From assembly GCF_019097595.1 (NCBI RefSeq), contig NC_080732.1:1367354-1431353 (forward strand): a stretch of 64,000 nt of DNA. Reading direction: 5' to 3'. The position numbers and the translations under genes are program-made. Source of the stretch: Hemibagrus wyckioides. Taxonomy: Eukaryota; Chordata; Actinopteri; Siluriformes; Bagridae. Positions 41,835 through 53,908 of this stretch are shown here, one piece after another. The notes under the pieces were generated by a model. The model worked only from the letters and a program-made list of their open reading frames with translations, did not search any database and had not been told where the DNA came from. Positions within the stretch are counted from its first letter, which is position 1; each line of letters opens with the position of its first letter.

Positions 41835-42530
41835 AACTTGTCTCAATTGAGTTGGACTTGAAATCGGACTTTGAAATCGGACAGTGAGTTTGAGACTTAA
41901 GACTTTAATCTGATGTGACGAGACTTAAACTTGAGGTGCTGACTTAACGAGCTCATGGAACTTGGACTTAGGAGACTTCTTAAAAATTTAGGCTTGAAAA
42001 CCAAGTTTATATCTAATTAGTCTAGATTGTGGACTTAGGACTCAACCCATCTTACAAGAGTTGGACTTAGAGCTTCAAGTTGGACTTGAGCTTGAGACTT
42101 AAACTTGACAATCAAGACCAAGTTCAAGTTTAAACTCGACCTGAGGACTCGACTTGAAGCTTCTTGGTCTTTGAAATTCAGCTTGACAACTAAACTTGCA
42201 CTTGGTCTTGAGCTTGAGACTTAGACTTGCTTCTTGGCTTGAATTTAACAATTTAATTTCAACTTTGGAAAGTAGACAAGAATGGTCTCAAGTCCAAGAC
42301 TTACTTACTTAAACTGAGGTAAATGTGAAAATCTATTTTTGACACAAGGACTGAGTGTAAGCTTATGAGTGTTGGACTTGACTTAAAGTCATGAGATCTG
42401 GATTTTAGGACTTGGACTTGAGCTTGAAACTGGGAGCTGGATTGAGTTAATAAGATTTTAATGTGAAATTGCTGAGAATTTGATGAGAACTTTTTTGATT
42501 AGTATTTTGGACTCAACTTGGGCTTGAATG
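41835..42530 (+). repeat. Degenerate array of TTGGACTTGAGCTTGAGACTT words
   Basis: Words such as GACTTGAGCTTGAGACTTA, AGTTGGACTTGAG and GACTTAGGA recur at irregular 12-40 bp spacing. It looks like a very old minisatellite. No periodic coding signal is present. Confidence 0.8.
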
Positions 42531-42558
42531 CAAGAGACCTGAATGACTAAATCATTTA

Positions 42559-43251
42559 CAGTAATCCCCCGTTTATCGCGAGAGTTACGTTCCAAACCCA
42601 CCCACGATAAACGAAAAGCCACGATACATGGACGCCACCCCCAAATGCCCCTCCCACACTCTTTACTCACACACAGAAAACATTTGTTTTAGAAGGTGCA
42701 GAGCGTTTGGGCGACATAATAGGGCTTGCAGAAAAAATTAAAAAATACAGCAAACACAGAACAACACCGAACACTCGGGACAGTGACACGAGAAAAACTG
42801 GGCTGCTGGAGAATTCTGCTTCCCTTTCCCCAACTGCACACAGAGCCAGCAGCCAATCACAAGTAAATTATTAAAGTAAGTGATTAAATGAATGGGGCAT
42901 TCTGATTGGCCGGACTCGTTCCTCCAGCTGTACTGTATTATGATTTTCAGCATCCCCGCACCGCACTTTCCTAAACAACGCTACGTGTTCTTTGTCTCTT
43001 AAGTAAATATGCTGAACAGTATTTGATATATTATTAACATTTTACTTTATTTTTAATTAATGTTTATATTCTGTAAATAATAATTATATTTTTATTAATA
43101 AATTACCTTATTTCAACATAAAATCAATGAACTGTAAGGTTTGTGGCATACCGGGAAAATCAGAAAAAAAAAATTAGTTATGTTCCAAAATAAAAATCTG
43201 CGATATACCGGGACCGCGATATATGAACCGTCATATAGCGGGGGATTACTG
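42559..43251. mobile_element. pogo/Tigger-like MITE (693 bp)
   Basis: The left end CAGTAATCCCCCGTTTATCG and the right end (reverse) CAGTAATCCCCCGCTATATG are each flanked by TA. The subterminal words ATCGCGAGAGTTACGTTCC and ATATCGCGGTCCCGGTATAT are typical of pogo-superfamily elements. No transposase frame is present, so it is non-autonomous. Confidence 0.8.
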
Positions 43252-44399
43252 TATAAAGGTTTAATGATTTAAAATTGGCATTGATCATCTTATTCTGTCC
43301 AATCAGTCTGATAATCAAAGATTCTGTTCTTGTTATTTATTGTTGCTTTTGTTTATTGCTTTTGTTTGTCATTGAATAAAAGAAAGCAAACAAAAAGTAA
43401 CAGAGTGAATAAAGGCACTGTAATCAGACACATTAAGGGCGAGAGACCCTTCGCTAAGTGGCTATAATCACACCTCATGGCTGCAGAGGAGCACCGAGTC
43501 TCCTGACCGATTTTGGGTTTAATGAGGACATCTCTGATCTGCAGACCAACTTCCAGCTCTTTGACCGTCTGCATACAGAACAGGCTAAGACGAGTGCGTT
43601 TATCTAACGCCAGTGGCAGCCTGGAGCTTTACGGCGGCCATGTTTTATTAAGCACACATGCTAATGCTCATCCTGCTGCACAACATTTTGTTGTTGGCTT
43701 TTAGTACCTTATTTGGGAAATGGGTTGTAGGAGAGAGAAACGAAGGTGTGTGTTTGTCATGACTAAAGCTGTTAAGTGATTCGTTTAGAAAAGCCAGGAT
43801 TCTATAACGCTTTCTTTCGAGCGAAACAACGAGCATGAATTCAACAAGGTCACACATCAAGAACGTTTAGAATGAGTCATGGTTTTGATTCATTCGGAAT
43901 AGATGAATAAGAACATTGAAGGATTTTTATCCACAGGAGCAGGACACGTGTGGGTGGAGGAGTCGGGATGACGCAGCACCAGGTTCTCTCACTTTCTCTG
44001 CAACGTGATGTTCATATGATCCTTTATTCAACAATGAAACTTTTCTGAAAGGATCACCAGATGTTGTATGATTTCACACAGAACCTTTAACAGGTTCCAA
44101 TAGAAACAAACTCTATAGACTAAACAAACTCTAAAGTGTTCCAGAGTTTAAGGGGTTCTTTAAGGGGGGTCTGGAGATGATGGTGTGATTTGAGGTTTCT
44201 ACACAGGTTCTACTTGGTTCCTCTATAACAACAAACCATGGAGGACAAAACATTCTGGCTTCTTCACCCCTTTGACTAAGAATTGAGTACTACTGGGCTT
44301 CTAGATTACTAAATGGGTTCTACTTCAAGGTATGCCTTCAAAGGGTTCTACCACAAAAAACAAACTGTAGAACCTCTTAATTTTTAAAGAGTACAAACT

Positions 44400-45110
44400 T
44401 GCAGGACTACACACTTAAAAGAAAAAGGTTCTTTAACAGGTCTTTGATGGCTTTCCAAAGTCCTGTCTCTGACAGGCTCATACAATCCACTGTAGGGTTC
44501 CACACAGAAATTTGAACGGTTCCACCATGAAAATAAGTCTTGGAAAACTTAAGGATTTTCCCTAACATTCTTAGGAGTCTTTGGATAAAAAGGGTTCTCA
44601 GCTTTTTAAAATGATTTTACTTGTAATGGGAGAATATCTGTTTTAGGGTTCTACCTAGAAAGGTTCTTCAAAAGGGAAAGTGTTTTAGATTTAACCTAAA
44701 AATTAGTTTGCATTTCTGGCATTTGGCAGACGTCCTTATCCAGAGCGTCTTACAATTTATCTAATTTTATACAACTGAGCAATTGAGGGTTAAGGGCCTT
44801 GCTCAGGGGATCAGCAGTGGCAACTTTGTGGACCTGGAATTCAAACTCACAACCTTTTAATCAGAAGTCCAACACCTACACCAATAAGCTACCACATCGC
44901 CACATAGAGTTCATAGAGGAGGGTTCTTTGGTCGTTTAAAGATTCTAGTTTCTAAAAGGGACACCCAAAACCTTTAAGGTTTCCAGAGAGGAACAATACA
45001 AATAAGCATAACAGTATTTCAGTACTGTAACTCTCTTGGTTTCTCATGGGTTCTTCGGATGGTTAATTGTTAGTTTCCTTAAAAATGAATTTCTCTTGCA
45101 GCTGGATTTA
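44400..45110 (+). repeat. GGTTCT-rich dispersed repeat, copy with SINE insertion
   Basis: Contains CTGTCTCTGACAGGCTCATA, CTGTAGGGTTCCACA, GTCTTTGGATAAAAAGGGTT and, after the SINE, ACACCCAAAACCTTTAAGG. The same order is found at 46730-47165 without the SINE. The flanking 44020-44400 is similar in style (GGTTCTAC) but not clearly part of the unit. Confidence 0.8.
44713..44901 (-). mobile_element. tRNA-derived SINE nested in a GGTTCT-rich repeat
   Basis: The minus strand starts TGGTAGCTTATTGGTGTAGG (A-box-like). It then has GTGAGTTTGAATTCCAGG (B box, diverged), CTGAGCAAGGCCCTTAACCC and, at the end, CTGGATAAGGACGTCTGCCA. Same family as 21240-21418. It interrupts the host repeat between TTAACCTAAAAAT and the CTTTGGTCG stretch. 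Confidence 0.82.
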
Positions 45111-46729
45111 AAGGGGATTTATTATTTGGTACAGGAATCTAAATGCAACCCTAAAAGGTTCCCCACGGAAGCGAGTGCAAACCTCCACAGAGCGACGCGC
45201 TGAAGCAGGACCCTGTTTGCTTGGCTCAGGCACTTGCTGGTTCTACTCCACAGAGCTGCAGTCTTCAGTTTCACAACACAGTAATGATCCGTAACCAGAG
45301 CCAAGCGTTCCTTCGTGCCAAAGTGTTCGGCTGCTTCTCGGGGGATTTTCATCTGTCTGAGTTTCTCACCAGCTTCCTTCCTGAAGTGTGGACTAATATT
45401 CCATCTGCTCCATGTGGCCACTGTATATCAATTAACGTGTGACTCATACGAAAACACTCAGAGAAACACAAACCCTCGAGGTGCTGCGATTTTTCTTTTG
45501 AAACCAAGTGTCTGATCCCTGGATTCCTGTCTGGTGAATTTCAGATACGTGAGGCAAGTTTAGATGCTCAGCATGTGCTTTACTGATGTCCACTCTAGGG
45601 GTCCAAACATGCAGACAGGGTCATCAAAGGAATATCCATAATCCTAATCCTAATCCTAATCCCAAACTGTGCTGAATCCAAATTTATTTCTTTAATGTCT
45701 CCTTATAAGAGGAAAAGAGTGAAGCAAAGCAAACGATCTGCTCTCATTTACTCCTCTTGAAAAGGAACCCACCTCTGATCAGCCTCTACAGCAGTACCAG
45801 AACCCAGAATATCTCAGGAACCTTTCTCCAGCTAATAGTTCCTAAATTCATGAAGCTCTACAAAGGCAGGCCAAGCGTGACTCTGATTCACTGGCTTATT
45901 AGAGGCAGTGGGGATGAGAATCCTCTGGGTCTCCGGCCGGCTGATTAAACAGTGACAGCAGCCACTCTGAGTACGCTGTGCAGCATGGAGTTTAATTTAT
46001 ATGGTAATCTGCATTTAGCAGGCCAGCAGCAGGCTTCCGTGGAGTAGCCACATCCACCCACTATCTGCTATAAAGCTCTTTATTTCCACTAACAGCCACA
46101 GTGGCTTCAGGAACATGTCTGGAAAATGTACAGCATTATTTAAACATGTAGTTGGATGAAGTTTTCCTGCCCGGTAAATGAAAGATAAAGAAAGGAAAAT
46201 AGAGAAATGCTGCTCTTAAGCCAGTAAAGCTAGCAAAAGGTTGAAACTAGAAGGATAAGGTCAGGCTTCGTTAAGGGTTATGGCTAATACAGGGGTGTCT
46301 AATCTTATTTGGAAAGGTCAGATGTTGATGCAGGCTTTAGTTCTAACCAATCAGAAGCCACACCTGGATCTGTTATTAGATCAGACACATCAGGGCTGGT
46401 TAGCTTCTTCCACCATTTCTTCTTGGCATACACTTTATTAGAAAAATCTCTGCTGTAGGCTTCTACATTTCGTTCAGACAGACAAACTGAAGAACATTCT
46501 AGTACTCATTATAACTAGAATATAATCCTCATTCATTTATCTTCAGTAACACCTTCTCCCGGTCCTGGTGGACAGTTTGGGAAATTTTGCAGAGACAGTT
46601 CAAATCCTGGCATGTTTTTGGGATGGGATCCCATAGGAAATGACCTGGGAGAGCATGAGGGAACTGACCACTCAGTAACCTGATCCTGGATCCAGAACAG
46701 TTCCACTAAAATAGTTTTAAAATAGTTTT

Positions 46730-47165
46730 CCAAAGTGCTTCTACAGCCCTGTCTCTGATAGGCTCATATAATCTGCTGTAGGGTTCCACAAAGGAATTTG
46801 AATAGTTCTGCTATATAAATAAGTTTTGGAAAACCTAAGGATTATGGATTTTCCCCAACATTCAGGAAGTCTTTGGATAGGAAGGGTTCTCAGCTGTCTA
46901 CAATGGTTCTACCTGTAAAAAAACACCTTCTGTTTTGAGATTCTACCTTGAACGGGAATAAATGGAGAAGTGTTTTTGATTTAACCTATAAAATGGTCAC
47001 TGAGTAGGGTTATTTGTATGTTTTTAAAAGAAACACCCAAAACCTTTAAGGGTTCCTGAGGGACAGTACAATTAACCTGTAATGGTTTTGGATTTTAACA
47101 ATACTGGCTTTTCTTGGGATCTTTTAAAGGTTAAATGTTCTTGCCTTAATAATTCTTCTTGAGTT
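46730..47165 (+). repeat. GGTTCT-rich dispersed repeat, copy without SINE
   Basis: CTGTCTCTGATAGGCTCATA, CTGTAGGGTTCCACAAAGGA, GTCTTTGGATAGGAAGGGTT and ACACCCAAAACCTTTAAGGG appear in the same order as in 44400-45110. Identity looks roughly 75-85 percent by eye. The pair lies 2.3 kb apart in direct orientation. Confidence 0.8.
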
Positions 47166-48536
47166 TGGTTTGATGCATGGGGGAACAAACTGACTCAGAA
47201 TCTTGGATCAAGAACAATTGCAGACAAATGAAGAACTGATGCTAAGATGGACTGAAGCTGTTCTGGTGGCTCCTGATGGGTTTTTTTCCAGCAATGAAAT
47301 GTCCTAAAGAAGCCTCCATGTCATGAAGTACTCAGATTTTCAAATAAGTTCCAAACCCATCATCCTGAGCTGTACATATTCATGCTGTAAGAGCTTAATA
47401 ACCTGCGAAATTGCGCTCCTCACTCTGTGAACACGAGTAGATACATTTTCCTGCATTGATGACATATCCCATGACTCCAGTAATACCAATAACTCCCAGG
47501 ATTCTTTGCTGTAAACTTAACAAGACCTGTGACCTACAAGGAGCAGGTTTCACCCTGGCAACCCACACAGTGAGAGACGGATCAATAAACTCATCAGACT
47601 CCAGCTCTGTGTGTTCTCCAGACAAGCACACAAGGAGCAATCTAACCCAAGAAGACCGGATAGATAAGTTTCTGAAGCACTTTTGCTAAACACTTGTCAG
47701 TTCATTGGTGGATAAATTATGCAGTAATGGAGTTAAATTTACCCTCCAGCAGGAAACCCAGACTTGTTGGACATGTCATTAAACAGCGAGATTATTATTA
47801 ACGTCACGTCGGAATAAGCAGACTCGTCGAGGTTTGAAGAGGATGTCTTAGATTTAAATTATTTTAGGGTAAATACTGATATCTCAAGACAGGACACGCA
47901 AACAAGAGCTGAAGCTCAGCATGAGGCTTTATCTACACACATATCCTGAAGATATGCACTTTCCTAAAACCTGCCCAAGGTCTCACTTGTCCTTCTGAAG
48001 ATAATCTCTCCAAGATAACGGAGATTTGTTTGCTGCTATAATCGTAAAGATTGCAGGACTCTTGTGGAAATTTCAAACCAGACCTCTTTCAGTTTTGGAT
48101 TAAAAATCATTTCATTTCAATCCAAACCAGAGACACGTCACTTTCAGCCTTGAGTGATTTTTTCTGACTTATTAGCAAAAATGAAGATAGTAGAAATATA
48201 CTAAACTAGCAGAGTGTTATTTAACCGCAATACGGGGAAAAATAACCAGCAGAGCAGATCAGTAGGAACAGAACAGGCTTAGCGATGAGAAGAGTTCAAT
48301 ATGTTTGGCTGAAAGGGGGCGTGACTGAAAGGGAGGGGGTGTGTTTGTAGGTGGGGCAACTGACAGCTCTCAAACTAGCCCCTTTCATTAACTATTAAAC
48401 ACTGAACAGTTAGCAACTCTCTAAAAACATAAATCCAGATCAAAGCATCAGCTAAGTTTTTATGGTCCGATCTCATCACCAGGATAAACTTCACCAAAGA
48501 TCAGGACTAAGGTGAAGACTGAAGACCAAGTCTTAC

Positions 48537-48750
48537 CTGTAACCAGCTCCCGTATGTCTACGTCTGAGGTTTTCCTCAGCAGACGCACCAGTGCTGGGAT
48601 TCCTCCACAGTTCTTCAGGGCAATCTTGTTGTCGTCGTTAGCTTTCCCATAGACGAGGTTCCTCAGAGCTCCGCAGGCGCTCCGGTGCACCTCCGCCATC
48701 CGATGATCCAGCAGGTCCACCAGCAAGGGGATCCCACCCTGCCTCCGGAT
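48537..48750 (-). CDS. ctnnd2: ctnnd2 window exon 2: ARM repeats 1-2 region
   Basis: 214 nt, 71 codons plus one base. The product begins [17 protein letters not shown] and contains [18 protein letters not shown] and [15 protein letters not shown], both typical ARM helix-3 surfaces of delta-catenin. The acceptor is CAG at 48751-48753 with an ordinary mixed pyrimidine tract (TCCTCTGTGTCCCTCAG). The donor is GTAAGA at 48536 downward. It enters in phase 0 from exon 1 and leaves in phase 1, so Gly at the junction with exon 3 is split. As recalled, human CTNND2 has Gln, Thr and Leu-Glu where this copy has Pro, Ala and Val-Asp, which are mild changes. Confidence 0.95.
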
Positions 48751-50205
48751 CTGAGGGACACAGAGGACACAGTCTTCTCAGCTCTGGTGCTTGTGTAATG
48801 CTGTTTAATGGTCAGCTCTAGTGGTTCTAAAGGCGCATCATGATTTTCTAACAAATGTCAAAAATCTCTGATCTGAGTTTGCAGTAGTTTAAATCTGTTA
48901 CAACTATTACCTGGTTAATCGAATAAGATTAACTTGAATGAAAATAATAATTATAAATAATAATTAATAATAAATATGTTTTCAATAAATATATTTATAT
49001 ACTCATCATTATTTAATAAATATTTATATTCATGTGTACAATTTAAATTACATAATTTATCAATAAAAATGTTTTTTTTTATGTTTTTCCATAAGGACTA
49101 CACAGCTTCACAATTTATTGAAATGTATTAAAATTTAAAAATGAATCAATGAATTAGATTATTAATGATTAATGTATTTAAAGATATAAACAATGAATGA
49201 AAATGATCCCACAGTCACTCAGAAATTCGAATCCAATGAAATGTCAAATGTAGAGGAAACACTTTAATAACCACAAGCATTTTCTCGAACCCAGTTATGA
49301 ACCAGATGCATCCAGGATCAGCTTCTGAATCATCTGTGAGAGAGGAAACAGCGTGACTAAGCCTCAGTCAACAGCGTCTTTGTCTTCTGCATCAATCAAT
49401 TAAAGCAAGCCAAGTTCATTAAAGAGGCGGCTCCGGAGTGCCAAGTGTGCCTGAGAGAACGCCGTCCAAATCACAATGACTGACACCTAACTCCTACTTT
49501 CTCACTTATTTACTCTCTTCAGACCTCGGCGGCTTCCTGAAATGAGCGAATAAACAAGAGCGACACGTTCTGTCGTTCTCGCAGCACTTCAGAGTTTCTC
49601 TTCTCGCTTATGTTAATATACGTCAAGAGCACTCGCCGTACGCTTTCAGGAGCTAAAGCAAAGCGTTGGAGAGGCTGAGGGGAACTTAGGCATGCCGGTG
49701 TTTACTGTGGAGCTTCAGAAAGTGGTCTTAAAGAAAGATTACATTAGTGCTGTTGTGGTGTTAGACGATGGTTGGTGTTTTTGAAGGCTGCAAAATGAAA
49801 CCTGATGAGCTGTTTCATCAGGAGAATAACAAACAATTATCCACGAAATACACATCTCCTACATAAACCATCAGGAAAGATTTGAGGTAGAAACTAAGGA
49901 CCACTAAGCATGAGGAACCCTGGAGGAACCCTGTAGATTAAAGTGATGATTTGACTCCAGTTTGGACCAGTAGCTGTGAGCCAGTCTGTTTGAATGGTTC
50001 CACAGCAAATTAAGTAGGTAAATGTCTTTGTGAGGGTTCAGTGATGATGAAATCACACTTCATGACCTTACAAGCTTGCACACATGCAGGGATTCATGTT
50101 AGCTACAAGTACAGGAAGATTAGTTCTCAGCTTGAGCTCCTCTGGTTGTAAAGGTTCAGGCTGGTGGTGTGTTTGTCTGCTGAGCTGGTGCAGTTGTCAT
50201 GGTGA

Positions 50206-50735
50206 TCGAAACTGTGTCTAGAACTGTGTCTATAGAACCTTATAGAACTGTGTCTATAGAACCTTATAGAACTGTGCCTCTAGAACCTTATAGAACTGTG
50301 TCTATGGAAGCAGATAAAACTGTGCCTATAGAACCTTATAGAACTGTGCCTATAGAACCTTATAGAACTGTGTCTATGGAAGCAGATAGAACTGTGCCTA
50401 TAGAACCTTACAGAAACATGTCTATGGAAGTAGATAAAACTGTGTCTATAGAACCAGACAAAACTATGCATATGGAAGCAGTGTGCCTATAGAAGCTTAC
50501 AGAACTTTGTCTGTAGAACCAGACAGAACTGTGTCTATAGAAATAGATAGAAATGTATCTATAGAACCTGACAGAAGTGTGTCTGTAGAACCCGATAGAA
50601 CTGTGCCTATAAAAGCTTATGTAACCGTGTTTATAGAACTTTATAGAACTGTGTCTATAAAACCCGATAGAAGTTTGTCTATGGAACCTTAGAGAGCTGT
50701 GTCTATAGAACCTTACAGAACCGTGTCTATGAATA
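50206..50735 (+). repeat. 24-bp minisatellite, block 1
   Basis: The unit is TAGAACTGTGTCTATAGAAC plus CTTA with many variants (GGAAGCAGATA, GTGCCTA). About 22 units. Same family as block 2. Frames stay open on both strands because the period is divisible by three; the peptides (YRTVSIEP and reverse) are artefacts. Confidence 0.95.
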
Positions 50736-50744
50736 CACAAACAC

Positions 50745-50875
50745 ACACATTCACAATGAGCAGCAGCTTAGTGTCTCCAGTGGAAGTTGGGAGGAAACCA
50801 GACGACCCAGAGGAAACCCACAGAGACGTGAGGAAAACGCAGAACTCCACACAGACAGGAAGATGGGTTCCAGCT
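50745..50875 (+). repeat. Fragment of a common teleost interspersed repeat, right part
   Basis: GGGAGGAAACCAGACGACCC, AGAGGAAACCCACAGAGACG and AACTCCACACAGACAGGAAG form the familiar end of a widespread fish repeat. Its presumed left part is at 24351-24464. It directly abuts minisatellite block 1. Confidence 0.65.
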
Positions 50876-51448
50876 TAAGGAACCAGGAGTCGGAATAACA
50901 TTTTTATCTCCATAGTGATGAATGTTTCCTTGCTGAAGAATTCTGAGGATTTTTTTCCCTTTACATCCCTCCTTGAGAGATAAAACCTGAGGCCGCTGTG
51001 AGGTTTAAAAGTAATCTGATTCCTTCCAATTAGCATGCATGAAGAGACAAAGTGTTGTCTAGAACTCGGCCACACGTCGAGCGCGAGAAGAAAAGTGGGT
51101 TTTTATTCAGCGTGTAAGAAAACCATGAAAGTGTCAGAGGCTTGATGAATCACCCGGATCTCCAACTGCTCCGGAGCAACGGATGTTTTTAAAACACGAG
51201 AATAACAAAGCTAAGTTAAAGCAGTCTGATTGGAAGAGTGAAAACAAGCCTCTGATTCCGGCATGTTCCGCCGAGAACGCAACCGCGCCGCTGGCAGACA
51301 TTTTGTTTCGGTGAATATTTTTTTCACCTCAATGCAGCCGGTTAATGAAATAAATGTAATAAAAGTTGGCGACTGCATGGTCTGGATGAATCGCAGACGC
51401 CGAGGTGTTCAATTAGAGACACAGAAGCTCTTCCGGCTCGATTCAGAG

Positions 51449-51452
<4 letters not shown>

Positions 51453-51488
<36 letters not shown>
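51453..51488 (+). repeat. (AC)n microsatellite
   Basis: About 18 AC units in pure array. Confidence 0.95.
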
Positions 51489-51494
<6 letters not shown>

Positions 51495-51774
51495 AAATCG
51501 ACAGATTAGATTTCCTGCCAAAAACGGCTGATGAAGCTGAACTTAAGCCAGACAGAGATGAAGCGAGGGAGATGGAGAGGAAGTAAAGACCCCCTGCTAC
51601 AGTATAAATAGCGCTCGGCTAAAGCGCAGGCTCAGGTGTGTCTCTTCTGATTCTGACCAGGTGATTATAAAGGTCATGAGCATCAACACCGTGTCATATA
51701 GTTCATATTTTGATATGGACATTTTATCGTCTGGATTAGCAATATTTTACTAGCATCCATATTTGAGAGGTTTG

Positions 51775-52860
51775 GAAGAGTTGACTCAGAAACCTTCATG
51801 AGCAATGACTCGGGAACAAAGAGTCGTCTCAAAGAGAATCTTTACTATGACTTGGAAACATTGAGTCATCTCTAAGAGCGAATTGTTCATTTTGAACAAA
51901 TCCTTAATATGATTCAGGAATGAGTCGTCTCAGAGAGCAATTTGTTCATTATGTATTGACTGCACATGCGCAACATCCTATAGACCCTTTTTCTGTTAGT
52001 AAACATTGTGATGTTTTTCTGTGGGCGGAGCTTAGGTAGAGGCAGAAAGATTTCTCTGTCTGCTTTACAGGCAGTAGTTATCAAGTTTTCTTCGTTTGTT
52101 TTCAAACAATGACTGGTCAAGATCTGAATATATCTAACTTTAACGGACTTAACCAGATTGGCTGACCCGTACATGCTCACTCGATGGATGGACAATGTGA
52201 CAGGATGACCTCCGGCTGAGTGACCTGACATCTACACCTATCTGATAGAAAAACCGAGTGCTTCTGGCAACTGTAGAAAGGGAGATAACACAAAGTTTCC
52301 TTTGTTTAGTCACTGGTCATTAGGTACCAGTTAGCTAACTTACATGCTAAAAAGTTAGCATTACATGCGAAATCATTGAACTTGTTCTCCAATTTTTGAC
52401 GTGGTGGGCATATTAAGAAGAAATATTAAGACAGGTAACCAAACCATAAACCCATACTAATGATAGTTTCTTTAACCTTATCTGATATGAAGTGTGTGCT
52501 GCAAACGTGAGCATTTTTGATGATTGTTTCTGTCCAGTCCGCCCGCTTTATTGAGCTTGACCACAGCTGTGGTTGTTTTTTTTTGTCTGGCAGTGGCAGC
52601 AGGTATGCGATAAAACTTCAAATTGGAGCCTCTACTCCGTCGATTCTGTCACCCAACAACACAACAAGATGATGTTTGGCTTGTATTGGCCGCCTCCAGT
52701 TTTCCCTTTGTTTTGCCTCCAGTTAGCGCTGTGACGTAATTGTGACAGAATGTTCTGCTGAAATGAACGAAATGACTCGAAAAAAGATCCGTTCATTTTG
52801 CTGAACAAGATTCAAAGATCCGAGTCAGTAAAACGATCCGAAATTCCCATCACTAATACT
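51775..52860. mobile_element. Degraded hAT-like non-autonomous DNA transposon
   Basis: The right end reads GATTCAAAGATCCGAGTCAG, then AAAACGATCCGAAATTCCCATCACTAAT in pieces, a terminus familiar from hAT-type elements of fish. The left part has GACTCGGGAACAAAGAGTCG and ATGAGTCGTCTCAGAGAGCA. The exact left terminus and the target duplication are not found, and no transposase frame is present. Confidence 0.5.
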
Positions 52861-53151
52861 AACACGAGAGGCACGAAGACCCTGAGGCCACACCGTAGTG
52901 GCGTACCCTGGCGGGTATCGTATAACAGGTAAGATGTGGAGAACAGCATTTCGACGTTGCCTCTGAACGGTTCTCGACAGAGCGATGCAGCGGCGTGTCA
53001 TTTTTCACCATCCGCTGGCGTAATGCGAACGCGCCTGTGTAAGCGTGCATTCTGGGAAATGAATGGCAGTCGTGAAATAACCTGTCCAGAGCTCCACAAC
53101 CATCTGCTGTGATGCTGTCACATGTAATTAACTCTTCTATTCCACCACCTG

Positions 53152-53153
<2 letters not shown>

Positions 53154-53182
<29 letters not shown>
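53154..53182 (+). repeat. (CA)n microsatellite
   Basis: About 14 CA units. Confidence 0.95.
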
Positions 53183-53185
<3 letters not shown>

Positions 53186-53908
53186 ATGCCATGACATGCA
53201 ACAGCTGCTGCAAATGTATTATGACTCCACATATTAACACATTTATATATTTATATCATGTTCCTGTATATTATTACTGTTTCTTCCGCTGTTTTATTTT
53301 CTGTACACAACCTGCGAAAACACCAAATGCAAGAAAACTTTAATGCGAAGGAAAGCGAGACCACATCACACACCACATTCATCCAGCGAAAAACGACTGA
53401 GACGTTAATTACAGAGGTAACCACTTGATTTTTTAATGATTTCAATGGATCGGACAGCAATTACCAAACAATACAGTGTCTCTGCTGATTCAGCGAATCT
53501 AAACATTTTTATATTTTCCATTCCAAAAGCTCAAAAAAACCCACTCTGTTTCAAAATGCATGCTGGGATTTTATTCTCTGAGTGAGACCGCAGCAGTAAT
53601 GTAGTAATAGTTCAGTCAGTTTCTTTAACTTTAATGCATTTTATCAGTTTATTTAATCAAAAATAAATAAATAAATAAATAAAAAAGGAACACATGGTTT
53701 GAAAATAGAATCTACTAGAGGATTACTATTAATAAACTATAAATAAATCTGGGTAATGGAGTAGAGACTGTGTGTTGTTCTGGTTCAGTAATTACACTTC
53801 TGCTTCCTCAACCTTTCACTTCATGGGGAATTGAAGCTGCATTAAAGTAAATAAACCTCCAGAAAGCAGCAGAGTATAGAATCAGTGTTCATGCTTTTTT
53901 TTGTATCT

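Larger units (their letters stand above)
38779..48536 (-). other. Intron between exons 2 and 3 (9.8 kb)
   Basis: It holds a pogo/Tigger-like MITE (42559-43251), purine tracts (39540-39775, 40570-40975), a degenerate TTGGACTTGAG array (41835-42530), a duplicated GGTTCT-rich repeat (44400-45110 and 46730-47165) with a SINE nested in one copy, and dinucleotide runs. The stretches 43260-44010, 45120-46720 and 47170-48530 show nothing recognisable. No exon was found. Confidence 0.8.

Noticed and set aside
45635..45665. Telomere-like CCTAAT repeats
   Set aside because: Only about three to four units and not the CCCTAA motif; too short to call an interstitial telomere.
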